From Episyrphus balteatus (taxonomy: Eukaryota > Arthropoda > Insecta > Diptera > Syrphidae): 64,000 nucleotides of DNA. The stretch covers positions 81,840,867-81,904,866 of the forward strand of contig NC_079136.1 in the NCBI RefSeq assembly GCF_945859705.1, in the 5' to 3' direction. The notes beneath the pieces are model-generated. The model was not told where the DNA came from and searched no databases. It saw only the letters and a list, made by a program, of their open reading frames with translations. The position numbers were made by a program, and so were the translations under genes. This document shows positions 1 to 12,178 of this stretch, in pieces (position 1 is the first letter of the stretch; the number at the start of each line of letters is the position of its first letter).

Positions 1-141
1 ACAAAACATATATTGTAATATGATCAACGTGAATTAAACGTTAAAAAAAAAACTAAACATCTTTGAATTAAAGTTGAAATAATTTTTAAAAATATAAAAA
101 TGTCATCAGTCTTCAACTTAAGTTTCAGTTTATTTTTGACT

Positions 142-211
142 TGGCCTTGGCCTCATGGTAAAGCATTCGACTAATAATCCATAGAAGGCATGTTCGATCC
201 CCAGTCTCAAC
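142..211 (+). tRNA. tRNA-like relic (tRNA-Ile-like pseudogene or SINE head)
   Basis: Both internal RNA polymerase III promoter boxes are recognisable: an A-box-like TGGCCTCATGG at 148-158 and a B-box-like TGTTCGATCCC at 191-201, followed by a T run from 212 that could terminate transcription. Between them, CTAATAA aligns with the anticodon loop of tRNA-Ile(AAU). The anticodon stem pairs in only about three of five positions and the acceptor stem is not convincing, so it is not a working tRNA. It could be a decayed tRNA gene or the head of a tRNA-derived SINE. I see no A-rich tail or target duplication that would settle it. Confidence 0.35.
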
Positions 212-2029
212 TTTTTTTTTTAAATAAATTTGCTCTTTTTTCCAAGTTGGACATTTTTAATAATTAAGCTTTTCGTTTGAAAACCTCTTTAAACCTTTAC
301 TTTGATTTTAAAACAATCCTATTGAAAACAAAAACTTTTCGAAAAGAGTTAAAACAAGGTAGTTTCAGTTGATTTCAATTTGATGTAGTAAAAATATTAA
401 TTAAGAAATGCATTTGAAACTAAAAAAAAATATTTATTAGTTTGAAGATTCGCATTAAGGTAACATTTGAATAAAAAGTATATATCAATTCACTTTTCTT
501 AGTTACTTGAATCCCCAAAGCAACCCTATTTTGAAAGGTGTCATGGAAATATTGAAATCAAAGAAAAACAATTTCGAAAATAAAAATTGGTTCGACGAAT
601 TTGAAGCCATGATGGCAGTCTTTTCTATAAAGTTCGGTTTTTGTTTCAATGTTGACATTCTGGTGTTTTTACTTGACAATAATCAAATAAAATCGCAGTT
701 CCTTGTAGAGTTTCAAATAATTCTAATTAATGTCTCCAATATTCTTTTACACCTTTCCTTTTGTATATGCTGAAGTCTTCATTTCTGAATTTTTTTTTTT
801 TTTTTGTTTTTGTTTCAATTGCGACAACTCAAATTTGAGTCATCTTAAACTAAAATTTGTATTTCTAACAAGAATGTTCTTTCACTACAAAATTGTGTCA
901 ACAATCTCCATCTTCCTATAAATATTTACAAAATAATAAAGATAATCCTTTTATTTTACACAAATCAGTCACCCTATATAAAATTATATCACTTCCATGT
1001 TTATCATTTGCATATTTATAGTTAAAGCTTCTTCTTTTACTAACCAACAACAACTGATCCTTATATTTATATACAATATTCCTTCTTGTTTTGAATAAAT
1101 TAAATTTCTCAAACCATCAAAGTCCATGATTTGAATATTCTTCTCTCCTCTTTGATATAAGAGATACAAGAAAAATATTGTTTGTAGACAGATTTTTGTC
1201 AATACCCATCCCTTAACATTATTTTTTCCCCTCTTCTTCTTGTTTCTGAATGTTTTTTTGGTGTAGTTAGGTAGGTATAATATTTAAATAAAATATGAAA
1301 ATATTCAAATTCCTAATTTCCATCACTTTCCACTCGATTAGATCGCAAAATTACATCCTTAAAATATACTTTTCCACACTAAGCTCCTAATTTGTATTGG
1401 CATTTAGTAAGAAGCAGAGATATACAATAGTCTCAGTGTACCTATATTCCACTTTCATCATCCATCCTCTCTCCCGCCCTTATAATAATAATAACAAGAC
1501 AAATTTTGTCAGGGTGAAAACAAAACAATTCTCTAGTAAAAATAAGAGAGGGAGGTTTTATAAAGGCAAAAAAAAAAAAAAAAGAAAAACATAAACGTTA
1601 CCATACGGCCCGTAAAATCTCGGGGGAAATCAAAGAGAAGAAAAAAATTCACCCCTTATAGAAACGTCATCTTTAAAAGCTTAAGATTTTTTTTTTTTTT
1701 TTTGTTTAACCCAAAAAACATCGAAACGATCTGAAAAACCTGGAGGGTTGCACACAAACAAAACGAACCATACAAAAAAAAAAAAAAAAACATAAAGAAA
1801 AAAACGAAATCCTAAGCACCCTCCTAATATACTCCATAAAAGAAAAATCGAAATAAAATCACAGAAAGTAACCTTTCAGCAGTTTGGTTTATTTTTTTTT
1901 TTTTTTGTGATTTTTCTTTAGCCTTTAGAGATGATGCAAAAGATATATAAGAAGCACAATATGCTTGAATGCTTCAGTGTGGTGTATTTTTAAAATACGA
2001 TGAGAAAGAAATCAACCCGAAAATAAAAT
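212..2029. other. Non-coding, AT-rich
   Basis: Only short chance open frames are present. Long poly(T) and poly(A) tracts occur, for example near 790-805, 1567-1582, 1687-1701, 1777-1790 and 1892-1906. I see no gene, inverted repeat or array. Confidence 0.7.
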
Positions 2030-2760
2030 CAAACAATTTTTCATCATTTTTCCCGCAAAAACGAGCTCACGCCCGGTTAACAAACTTTTTATAACCCCAT
2101 ACATACCCGAAGGGCGGGATACGCTTGCTGGAAAATGTTTTTGGAATTGAGAAATACCAGAGAGAGAGAGAGAGGTTTTTTTTTTTCATCTTCGTGTCGG
2201 TCGTCTATACGAAGAAGGAAGGAAGCTCTTATATCGGGTATAGATCTGGACCTTGGGAAAAGTTGTTGCTATATGCATTTGTTTAAATAGATATCCCATA
2301 GTCATTGCAAAAGGTTGGGTCGGAAACATATGACTTGGCAAATATACCACCTCAACCTTTATCTATATCCTTAGCCAAACTGTGTGTGTGTGTGTGTGTT
2401 TGTTGTAAAAGGGAATGATATTTAGCCTTTTTTTTTTGCTTGCGGAAATTATAGTAGGTAGTAGGTATATAGACGTACAATGTGTGGTTGTCCTTTTATC
2501 ACATCTCTCATATCTGCTTCCTTTAAAGTTTATATTTCCATTTTTGTGGCAGCGACGACGACGGCAGCGGAATGGTGTACGTATATGAGTATCTTTGCTC
2601 TTAACCTACATACACAAAGTTTAGAAAATCTCAAAACCGTAAAAATAAACCAAGAGCCAAAAGGATAACGTACTCCTTTATATAGATATAGGTGTACGTA
2701 CACATGATCCTTGCAATGAAAAAAAATGTACAACTCCCTCTTGTGTGTGAGAACATGTGA
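2030..2760. other. Microsatellite-bearing, higher-complexity non-coding segment
   Basis: This segment is less AT-rich than its flanks. It holds a GA run at 2159-2174, a TG run at 2381-2399 and a CGACGACGACGGCAGCGG stretch near 2553. GA runs are potential GAGA-factor sites in flies, and unique sequence between microsatellites is typical of regulatory DNA in fly introns. That role is an inference. The short open frames on both strands here are not protein-like. Confidence 0.4.
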
Positions 2761-3719
2761 ACATTCTCACATTTCACTCAAAATCAGAACCCAGAGTCAG
2801 AGTTATAATGCTCAGCGTTAGAGAAAGAGTAAAAAAAAAAAAAAATGAAAAAATAAACCCTAAGTAAGGACAAACTTGAAAGGATATCACACGAATGGAA
2901 TATCCTATAACTGCTGAACTGCTTCTGCTGCTACTTCTGCCTTGCCATATCAGCCGCCTCGCCTGTTTGCTGTGATTTATAATTTTTCAACTTTCTTTTG
3001 CAAAGACTTTTTCTACGGATTTTATTTATTTTGACTGAATACCGCTGGAAGACTTACACATACCTCTATAGAAGATGACGATGATGATAAAGGACGAATG
3101 ACGATGCTATGGCAGGTATTTATTAGAAACTTCCTTGTATAAAGTAGGTATTCTCTATATTTGCCCAAAAGGTGTATGTACCGACTTATTTTGTGTAAAA
3201 CCACAGGTTTAAGTATTTTTGCCGAGTTTTAAGATTAGATACGAATTTCTATCTAGAATCTAATCTATTCTAGATAAATGTATATAAATGTGTTTTTTGT
3301 ATAAGTCAGTCTTTGTGTGTTAGTTATTTTTGCTTTGATCACAAAAATAGGAATTTTGGGCATCATTTTTGTTGTTTGTTGGGAGACTTTAAAGGGTAAA
3401 GTTTGAAGTATTTCAATGGGTGATGTGCTTTATCGTCCGAAAAAAGGATACAACAAGTATTTAAGGACTTTTAACAATTAGAATCAAAACATGCAAATTC
3501 TTTCAGATGTGGTGTTGATTGATGTTGTTTTTTTTTTTTTTTTCAAAGAATCTTTTTCAATTTATGTTTAAAGTTGGAATGAAAATGAGGTTAAACAATA
3601 ATATTGAAGTTTTTTGTTTAAATATTTTGAAGTAGATTTCAGGAATCGGAAATAATTTTTAAAGTGTTTATTTAGTTCGTGGTATGAATTGAAAAAAGGT
3701 AGGTATTGTTAGAGTAAAA
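2761..3719. other. Non-coding, nothing specific seen
   Basis: Mixed-complexity DNA with a GATGATGATGAT-like run near 3075 and an imperfect palindrome of TCTAGATAGAAT type at 3248-3275. No gene or mobile element is recognisable. Confidence 0.6.
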
Positions 3720-4140
3720 ATCTCAAAAATACAATAACTCATTATGTTTTAAATAGTACTTTCTAAAGAATCGATAACAAGATATAATAATAAATCGGTT
3801 TTCTAAAATAATCGGCAACTCAAATTACGATTTCTAACAATTTGTAAGCTAATAATTTTCCAGTAGCTTTTAAAGAATCGATAACTTATATAACGTTCAA
3901 TAATTGGTTTTCCAAAATGATCGTTTTTTTTTTTTTCAAAATATGTTATCGAATTTTAAAAACTATCGATTTTTCAAATTTATCGATTTTTTTTTTTAAA
4001 TAATCAGTTTTTCAAAATAATCGATCATAAATCGCTAAGAAAACGCAATCAAAATATTCGATAACTTGAGATGACAATTTTAACCGATTTTAATATAAAA
4101 AACTTAGTATTAACCTAAAAAATCGATTGTTGCAGGTATT
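3720..4140. repeat. Cluster of ATCGAT/TCGATT motifs (decayed repeat)
   Basis: Many matches to ATCGAT or its sub-forms (AATCGATAAC, ATCGATTTTT, AATCGATTGT) occur within about 420 bp, interleaved with the phrases AAGAATCGATAAC and TTTTCAAAAT. The composition resembles the larger ATCGAT-rich array at 13487-14590. Unit boundaries are too decayed to define. Confidence 0.35.
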
Positions 4141-5790
4141 GATTAGAAATCAGAACAAGGGATAACAAAGAAAACTGCTAAAAAGGTGCAAAAATTGTAC
4201 TTCCCCTCATCCAACTAATCCGATTGAATGATTTTGAACAGCTTCCAGCCAAAGTATCCGTCAAATCAGTTGTTAAAAATTCTCAATGGGAACCCTTCAA
4301 CATTTATTACCGTACAATTTCAACTCCATTAAAATGTACACACACATAAGTACCCTACCTCTAGATACACCTACTACTACTCACCGAACAAAATTTTAAA
4401 AGTCCCTACACCAACCATCACTCAAAAATATAAAATGTAGGTTGGTATGCTCTTCTGTACCCTAATCTCTTCTCAGTCCATCAAATCATTTAACAGTAAA
4501 TTAAGTAAAATACCATTCTACCCCCCCTCTTATAAATACTTTTCTGTGATTTTGAATTTAATTTGAAAAACAGTGCGCACATAAACTCGCATCATCGTTC
4601 AACTCTTCATCATGATGATAGATAACCATCAAAATCAGAAACGCAAAAACGGGCTGGCGGGCGGTCGGTTGGGCGCGAGAGGAAGCGACGACTTCAATTT
4701 TATTAATTAACTTGATGAACCCAGACAAGAGCGTGTACGAATAGTACTTTTGTGCGCGATATTTGAAAGAGGGTTATAGGTCTCAAAGGGCTTAGGTTGG
4801 ATGACATCCTGACATCATGTTCTCGAGAGCTGGACTTTTCTGGTCTCTTCGTGTGTATAAATAAGTGAATTTTCCCTATTATCTATATGTAAAGAGGGTA
4901 TAATAATTTTCCCTCTAACTAACGAGCACACCAACTAAACCTACATATATAGCATCTCATCTTTATAGCTGTTTGTCTACTCAATTCTCTCTCTCTCGGA
5001 CAAAACTAATAAAAGTTAATCAAGCTCAATCAACTTTCATTAAAGTTCATCATCATCAACATCATCATCATCATCTTCATCTGAGAGAGTTGTACCGCGC
5101 ATCCAGATGATTACAAGCGTTTTATACATCTCACATTAGGGGCGGATTTGCTTCTAGATGGGGTCATATAATGTGCATGTAAAAGCTGTGTGTGTACATG
5201 ATGATGTTGCTTTTATCGGACGTCTCAGAGGCACAGCCAACAAAGTTGATTGAAAGAGATCGTTACTAATGGATACTAGTAAACTACCTACAACGTAGAC
5301 GTAGTATCTCTAGTTTTTGTATTATGGTTTCAGGTTGTTTAATAATAATGTGAAGTGAAGAAATTTTCATCTCAGCTATAAAGCAAGTATACTAACTATT
5401 ACTCCGGTGGCTGAATTCTGATATCATCCACTTTCCAGGTCAGCCATCATTTTCATAATCATCATCAACAACCATCTACACAATTATATGGAGTGGAGAT
5501 GTGTTCGATTCAATTTATTCAACGTTCAAATGACCACATCTACATAAAATGTAAGTTTACTATTGTTGCTAAAAAGCTAACGTATAAGATACAAATTTGG
5601 GATATTGTTTTCTGGGGCACGTAAAGTAGGAAAATCATTAGATTAAATAGTAACAAAATTCCTTGTAGTGTATATAGTTTTTCTGGGAAAAATATTTTTA
5701 AATTTAATTTATTTAGATTGATGGATTAGTTCATGGATGCGAATATTTTTCATCATATTGAAACTTTAATGAAGAACCAATTTATCCATC
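4141..5790. other. Non-coding; CATCAT microsatellites and possible regulatory DNA
   Basis: Segment 4560-5480 is of higher complexity, with GC-richer pieces (near 4645-4690) and a CATCATCAT run at 5048-5082. No coding frame is convincing. It could contain intronic enhancers, but no specific binding site can be asserted. Confidence 0.4.
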
Positions 5791-6270
5791 GATATGTTTA
5801 TGGAACTTTTATAGAAATTGTGGTATTTCTTAGGAAATTTGCTCTGCGATCTTCTATAATTTTTAATAATAAATGTCAGCCCCAGAACTCCATGGGAATG
5901 ACATTTACTATTAAATATCCCCGATACCAATTAAGCAAGTAACATTTATAATTTTGTAGGTCATATGAAGAATCTGTCGTATTTCTACAAAAATTTGGTC
6001 TGCTATGTTGAATTTATTCTAAAAATAAGTGTTTCAACGTTAGAATTGCATGGAAATGCTATTGAAATACCTACCCAGAAAAAAAATGTCTTTCCGAAAC
6101 AAATTATGTCAGTACCTACAGTCAAAAATCTAATTGAACTTTCATAGAATCTGTAGGGTAAAATTATTTCGAGGGCCACCACAACTACAAAAGTTCAGTT
6201 TATAACCACATGAGACTTTCAAAAAATTTGTAGAATTTCCTACGAAATTCGGTCTAGATACTAACTTTTA
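5790..6270. repeat. Degenerate tandem repeat, three recognisable units
   Basis: A phrase of about 33 bp recurs in the same orientation near 5812, 5969 and 6222. Each copy has the order 'GAA..TGT.GTATTTC', then 'TA..AAATTTGGTCT'. Spacings are about 157 and 253 bp, with a partial copy near 6147. The open frames that cross it (5733-5942, 5965-6147) are by-products. Confidence 0.4.
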
Positions 6271-6796
6271 CGGTAAAAGACAACCAAATTCCCTAGACGA
6301 ATTTACTTTCGAAACGAATAAGGTCTGAAAGAATATTTTCGAATCTGGTTTATTTATAAGCGCTTTGAAATTTTGAAGAAGGTTAACATTTTTAGGTAAA
6401 TTTTAGCTAACAATAACTGTTAAAGGAATCAATATCATTACAAATAGCATTAAGCTTCTCGTAAACATTTTGTTATAGGCTCATTTTTGGCCAAAAATTA
6501 TATCTATGGAAAGGTTCCAAGAATACGCACATTAATCGAAGATATCGTAAAGGAGCATAAATCTCTACCAAAGACAACAAAAGAGTACCTACAGTTGATA
6601 TGGTTATTAAATATGAGTCTAACAAAAATAACATAGAAATTTTTACGAAACCCGTTAGCTTAATTAAGCCAATTAGTTGGCAACTAGTTTAACAGGTAAA
6701 CGATGCATCACAAGTCTTGTAAAACGTTTTTGTATTGTATTTAAAACCCTTTCTGAAACAGTTTTATAAAAAGGGCTCCAGATAAAGGAGCACACT
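6271..6796. other. Non-coding, nothing specific seen
   Basis: AT-rich DNA with one 16-bp perfect palindrome, ATTTTTGGCCAAAAAT, near 6484. No gene or element is recognised. Confidence 0.6.
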
Positions 6797-6945
6797 GCGA
6801 GAAAATAACGCACTGATTACTTAACATATGGTCAGTTTAACTTTATTTCTGGTGTATTTAACTAGTTTCTGGTACCTATGTTTATGTAACTATATTATAA
6901 ATCAATATACCAGAATTTAAGTTTTCCCTTGCGTTATTTTTTCTA
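6797..6945. mobile_element. Small MITE with TTTCTGGTA sub-repeats (copy A)
   Basis: About 150 bp bounded by imperfect inverted repeats: AGAAAATAACGCA at 6800-6812 and TGCGTTATTTTTTCT at 6930-6944. Inside are direct repeats of the type TTTAACTTTATTTCTGGT. It shares the 14-mer TATACCAGAATTTA (6906-6919) with a second copy around 16812-18675. It encodes nothing, so it is a non-autonomous element. The superfamily is not clear from the ends. Confidence 0.55.
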
Positions 6946-9132
6946 AAACGGATCGAACAGGGATTTCAAAAGGTATTTAAGGGTAAGAATCGGTGAAGTC
7001 CTTTGTTTTCCTCGATATATTTAACCCAGCATAGAATACCCTTTAGCTACGATGTACATAGGCTATGTGAAAGTCAAAACATAGTTTGTGAATAAATAAA
7101 GCCTTCTTTTCAGTAATTCTGATTTTTAGTCGTCGGAAAACAAAAGTTTAAAAAAAAAAAATAGAAGGGGACCTCAGTGGCTTCCTTGAGGAACGCCAGA
7201 AGAAACATTGAAAGGATATAAATTTACATTATTTAAATGGACATATTGGATATGATCACATAAATATGACTGTAACGATTTAAGAATGTTGTAATTAAAC
7301 CTTAAGTATTTAATTTATTCATCAAAATATTGTTATAGATTTGATCGTTAGCTTTGACGAAGACTGGGTAGATATCGTCTCATTGAAACTCATTTCCAGG
7401 AAATTATCAATACTGTTTGCCAAAAATCGTATAATTAAAAAAATCGTAATCGTATAATTCAATCGTACAACGACAAAACAATGTTTTTGAAGTGATATTA
7501 CACTTTTTTTAAAGGAAACATAATTTTTTATAAATAGTTTTTTCGAAATTTTACAAGTTTTTCTATAATTTTTTACTTATTACTAATTTTGCTAATTTTT
7601 ATGAAAAGAAAAAAAGTATAAAAAAAATTACAATTTTACAAAATTTAAACAATTTGATCCATCAACACAACAAATGTCAGTCCCGTGGTTATTTTTTTAA
7701 TCTTCAAAATTTTTGATTTAGATTTTTTAAGTGTTGCTAATGAAAATAAATGTAAACTCTTCTGTTTACAATTTATTGGTCGTCTCCGATTTTTCACTGT
7801 CTTCCAAAGACGTTAAAGCTAAGTAAGATAACATCTGAATCATGTTGATTTATGCATCAATATCTCATTTTTCCTACTAAGAATTTTTGAAGAATTATAT
7901 ACCTATTTCATGAATTTTCAATACAAAAAAAATAACTTTATAAAGAAAATGTGCATTTTTAAATAACTCTTTTTGTGCATTCGACAAAGTACGAGTATAT
8001 ATATCTTTATCTATAAAACAAAAAAACAGAACTTAAGCCATTACTTCTTACTCAAGTAAAACTTTAAAACTATCAACTGTAAAAAAAAGCGAATAATTCT
8101 CTTTACTTTTCTTTGAAAAAGTACTTAAAATGCCTTCCTTCCTGATAATTCATTCTCTTTTTTTTTTTTGTTCATCGTTCTTTTTTTATTCTTTTTTTTT
8201 TTTTGTAAATGTAAAGTACTTCCTGCCAGAACGTAGTTAGCATATTGTTAAATGCCTACAAGTTGGCCTCTTATCTTCATGTACAGATTTCCGTTTAACT
8301 GACGAAATAAAAAAAAAAAAATCTATTAAATATATTCCTCTTTTTTTTATTGTTTAAGCTTCTTTTTATATTTCTACACCCAACCGACGACGACGAATGC
8401 GATAACAGAAAGTCTTGGATAAAATCGTATTTAATGAATTAAAACACTGTACTTTATTCGTTTGAGGCTAATTTTGTAACATTTTGTTTATAAACAATTG
8501 TGGTTTCAAGTGTGCATCTGGTTAAGCACGAGAATGCAGTTAAATGTCTTTTTTGTCTGGTAAATTAGAACGTTTTTTTTTTTTTTTGTTGGATCTTTTA
8601 TTTATGATAACATTTTGTTTAAATTTTTTTAATTGGTAAATTTCTTATTTCGCAAATTAAATTGGATTTTTTTTTCTGTTACGTTTTAACATCATAGTCA
8701 CATTAATGTCGCCCAAGGAAGTTTATTAAGTCATAAAATTAGAATAAAACAACGAAAAAAAAAAAAGAAATCATGCTGGGAATTTCATTTTTCAGACTCT
8801 TTTAGTTTGTTTTTATTTTGTATTTTTTTGCATCATTCACTTCGTCTGTTGTATTGCGCGACGCTAAATAAAAATGTCGTTGACTTGAATTTATCATTCG
8901 ATTCATTTAAGTCCCTTGAATGGTTGTTGTCAATTTAAGTACTGCACAGAACATATTGTGCTCTGTCTGTGATATAATTTTTTTTTTTCAACTTTTTGTT
9001 GGAAAAGATCAATTTCGGTTTAAAGGCGAGTTTTTCAATCTGTGTTATGTTGCTTTCAGAGGGTAAAACTTAAGTTAAGACCGAAGAAGATTTCTTAGGT
9101 TTTTGTCACTTTAATTATTATGGTAATAATCG
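6946..9132. other. Non-coding, AT-rich
   Basis: No open frame of 60 codons was found. Long T tracts occur near 8160-8205 and 8573-8587. I see no recognisable element. Confidence 0.7.
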
Positions 9133-9690
9133 AGTGTGAATTATAATCTTACAAAAAAAAATCATCATTAGAATAGCAAACTCATCCTTTTTTCTGGCTT
9201 CTTTTATAAATAAAATAATTAGTTAAGTCCTCAAACTTACCCAAGATAAACTCGATTTGCTTACGATATAAATCGTTTGTCCACCAAATAGTAAGACGTC
9301 CTTAGAACTCGCTTAGTACCAAACCTAAGGCAATTTCTATCAATTTTTGTATGCTTTTAGTTTTGGTCATAAAAGAGTGTGAATTACAATTTTCAAAAAA
9401 AAAAAAAAAAAATCTTGTTTTGGTGTTTTTGATTCATACATCATACTTCATTATTCATGATCGCTTAAAAATATTGTTTGCTCAAAACACAGTGTGAATT
9501 ATAATTTGATAGAAAAAATAAAATTGGTTCATTACTCAAAAATTAACTCAATTTAATTGTGATTTTTTTCCAAATCCCTTTGTCTATGTCATATTTCAGT
9601 GTGAATTTAATTCTCACAGAAATAAATCATTTCGAGATCCTGGCCTCTTTTTAAAATACTTTGGTAAAAAACACAGTGTGAATTATAATG
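9133..9690. repeat. Array of AGTGTGAATTATAAT motifs
   Basis: Five close copies of a 15-mer occur in one orientation: 9133-9147, 9376-9390 (one mismatch), 9491-9505, 9598-9612 (diverged) and 9675-9689. Spacings are 243, 115, 107 and 77 bp. Several copies are followed by an A-rich stretch and a TTGG phrase. This is best read as an old tandem array that has lost sequence between motifs. Confidence 0.5.
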
Positions 9691-11572
9691 TAATAGAAAA
9701 AATAATTGGTTTGATACACGAACTTTCTCAAGAAGACACTACAAACTACGTAGACTTTATGTAGCAGGTTCCTAGAAGGCCCACACAGATTATTAAATTT
9801 TTACGGGTGTTAATTACATACTTGTGCTCATTAAAGTCAATATTCGATAAAAATTATTACACTGACAGATTGTGTTGAAAAAATTCAGAAATTTAATTTA
9901 TCCTACACTAACTTTTGCCCCAATAACAAAGCAATGCACTATATTGTAAGGCAGAACTTTACATTCTCGAAGGACACACAAAAAAAAATATAAAATAAAC
10001 ATGTCGATCTTCCCTCTTCATTCTACTGGCCAGTCTCCATCTTTTGATATCTAAATATTTTCTGCCTATAAAATCCATCATTACACTCCATAAGACCCTC
10101 AAGTCAGAAAAGACATCAGACAGGAGAGTGTGATATTTGATGATTATAACTTTTCAAATTAAATCGTCTGCATTAATGGTATGAAAATTTACGACAAGTA
10201 GTCTAGGATCCATTAGCGCATCACGTCCGTCGTCGTCGTTCGTTGCCGTTGAACGTCATAATCATCATCGGTTGTTTGGTCGTTGTCGTCGTCTGTTGCA
10301 TGATTATTATTATTATTATTACTATAAAGACTCATCTCTCCATATAAATGTATGTGTAGGTGTACAAACAAAGTAATAGTGTCCTCGTTATTAATATAAA
10401 CCAACGTCATTTTATTACTTTAACTCATCTCTATATCTCTCTGAGCAACGACGGACGAATAAACAAAAAAAAATTAAGCTCTTAAAGAACATTAAAACAA
10501 TTATGTTTGGAAAAATGTTATTTGATAGCCATAGCTTCAGACGTGAATGCAGAGCATTATGTCATTTATCATCACTATGGTGTTTATATGTTTGTATGTG
10601 TGTGTTTTTGAGAGATGAATTGTGTTGCTATACTCTTATGAATGGGATGTGTATATAATCGTATCTCTATGCAACATATTGTGATGTAGGTTTTGTATCT
10701 TTTTTGCTATTGACGACGACGACGGACGTTGCAAGATGATTATAATCTCAAAATGGTTTATATATCTTATAAAAATATATATATGTATGTTTGTGACATA
10801 AAATAACCACGCATTTTGACATGTATGGGTATATAGGGATTCTTTGGTGTACTCTCTAAAGCTCTAGCTATGGTAACTAGTACGTGGGTACTTTTTATGG
10901 GATATTTCAACGATAAAAGATGACACGAGAAGGCTATATAAAAACGAAATCAGCCATTTAGGTCTTTATGTTTTTTTTGTACGCGTTCTAAAGTTGCTAT
11001 TGGGGTGGCAAGTTTATTCCACACATCATACTTTCCAATAGATGTGGGATTTTCAAAGTTTTAAATTTCTTAAAATAAAAAAAAAATCTGATATACTTGA
11101 ATAATTGGATATTGGCCAAATATCCTTTGGCAAGTTATATAGAATTCGAGAGTCTGCGGGAAACTGACATGCACATAACTTAATTCAATAGTATATTATT
11201 TTTTTTTTTTTCAATCACAAATTTATTGAAAATTGATAACAAATTTTAGAACAAGCTACAATTTGCCATTGCACTTTTTCAAGACAATGATACTCTAGGG
11301 GGCTTTGACAGTTTTTCGCAAGAGGTAGAACCCCTGAAAATTGACACACTGATCAATTTTTCAGGTCTGATGAAATATTTAAAAATGGGAAGACTCTCTC
11401 TCTCTCTGTCATTGATATGATATTAAATATAACTAACTAAGAATTCTGGAATCAAATAATTGTTTCGCGTTGCGAAAAGTAAAATTCTTAAGTTTGAAAT
11501 TTACAAAGCGTTTTATTGAATTTACCTCATAACTTTATTTTTTAAAATGTATGCCTTCGACATCAATGATTT
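9691..11572. other. Non-coding; microsatellite-rich segment 10000-10980
   Basis: The segment 10000-10980 is of higher complexity, with CGTCGTCGT runs near 10226-10290, an ATTATTATT run near 10305 and a GACGACGACGG run near 10713. The 65-codon minus-strand frame at 10213-10410 is produced by those triplet repeats. The rest is AT-rich with nothing recognisable. Confidence 0.5.
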
Positions 11573-11671
11573 TTAAATCTACCAGTAATTAAAGTGGTAT
11601 TGGATGAAATAAAATCTGAATGTGGTGTGCCGCAGGGCTACGTTTTATGGCCTGCATTCTTTTCTGTTTAA
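11573..11671 (+). pseudogene. Fossil fragment of a non-LTR retrotransposon reverse transcriptase
   Basis: A short + strand frame reads SECGVPQGYVLWPAFF (11615-11662). This closely matches the conserved reverse-transcriptase motif 'SGVPQGSVLGPLLF' of Jockey-like and related non-LTR retrotransposons. The frame is closed by stops just upstream (11567-11569) and downstream (11669-11671). I see no neighbouring YADD block, endonuclease domain, tail or target duplication, so only a scrap of the element remains. The clade assignment is tentative. The motif is short, but it has the right order and spacing, which makes chance similarity unlikely though not excluded. Confidence 0.5.
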
Positions 11672-12137
11672 ACTGTTTTGCTGATTAAAGGTACCCTCAG
11701 CTCATATTCGTTTCTAATTTCACACCAAGTGATTTTTTTGCGGTTCTCAACTACTGGAAAAATAGGTTTTTAATATTTTCTTGTAAATTAAGGGCAAAAA
11801 ACTTCTTCCTTCTTTCAGCTTCTATAAGCCTATAATTTTTAAGACTGGTTGCGGTGGTTCTGGATGCACTTAAAAATCTATAACTTGTTTAATTTTCATA
11901 TTAAGGAAACTTAAGACGGGTTTAAAACGTGAAGTAAAAAAAAATCCCTCTTGTTAGTTAAAAAGTTCCCAAAGAAAATTTGAACAATTGAATTGAATTG
12001 AAATTGAACAATTAAAGTTCAATTTATAGCTCTTAGTATAAACCCTTTACTAAGATGAAACTAAATAATTATTTGATTGACAAAAAAAAGCCCTTTAAAA
12101 CAATAAGATTTTTATTACTTTTTCCTTCAATTCAAAA
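11672..12137. other. Non-coding, nothing specific seen
   Basis: AT-rich DNA between the reverse-transcriptase fossil and the first ratchet-point candidate. It contains a TTGAATTGAATTGAA run near 11988. Confidence 0.6.
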
Positions 12138-12178
12138 CTAATTTTTTTCTTTTCTTCTTTTCATTTCAGGTAAGTTTC
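12138..12178 (+). other. Recursive-splicing ratchet point candidate 1 (AG|GT at 12169/12170)
   Basis: The order on the + strand is a CTAAT branch-site match at 12138-12142, a 20-plus-base pyrimidine tract (TTTTTTTCTTTTCTTCTTTT), then TTTCAG ending at 12169, fused directly to GTAAGTTT from 12170. The 3' and 5' splice signals are thus back to back with no exon between them. This is the known form of a zero-length-exon ratchet point in long fly introns. The branch A is about 28 nt from the AG, a normal distance. It implies a + strand host gene with exons on both sides of the window. Confidence 0.6.

Noticed and set aside
1250..1285. TTAG joined to GTAGGTAT near 1270
   Set aside because: AG-GT adjacency but a weak, interrupted pyrimidine tract and a non-consensus donor; TAGGTAGGTA is a common microsatellite form here.
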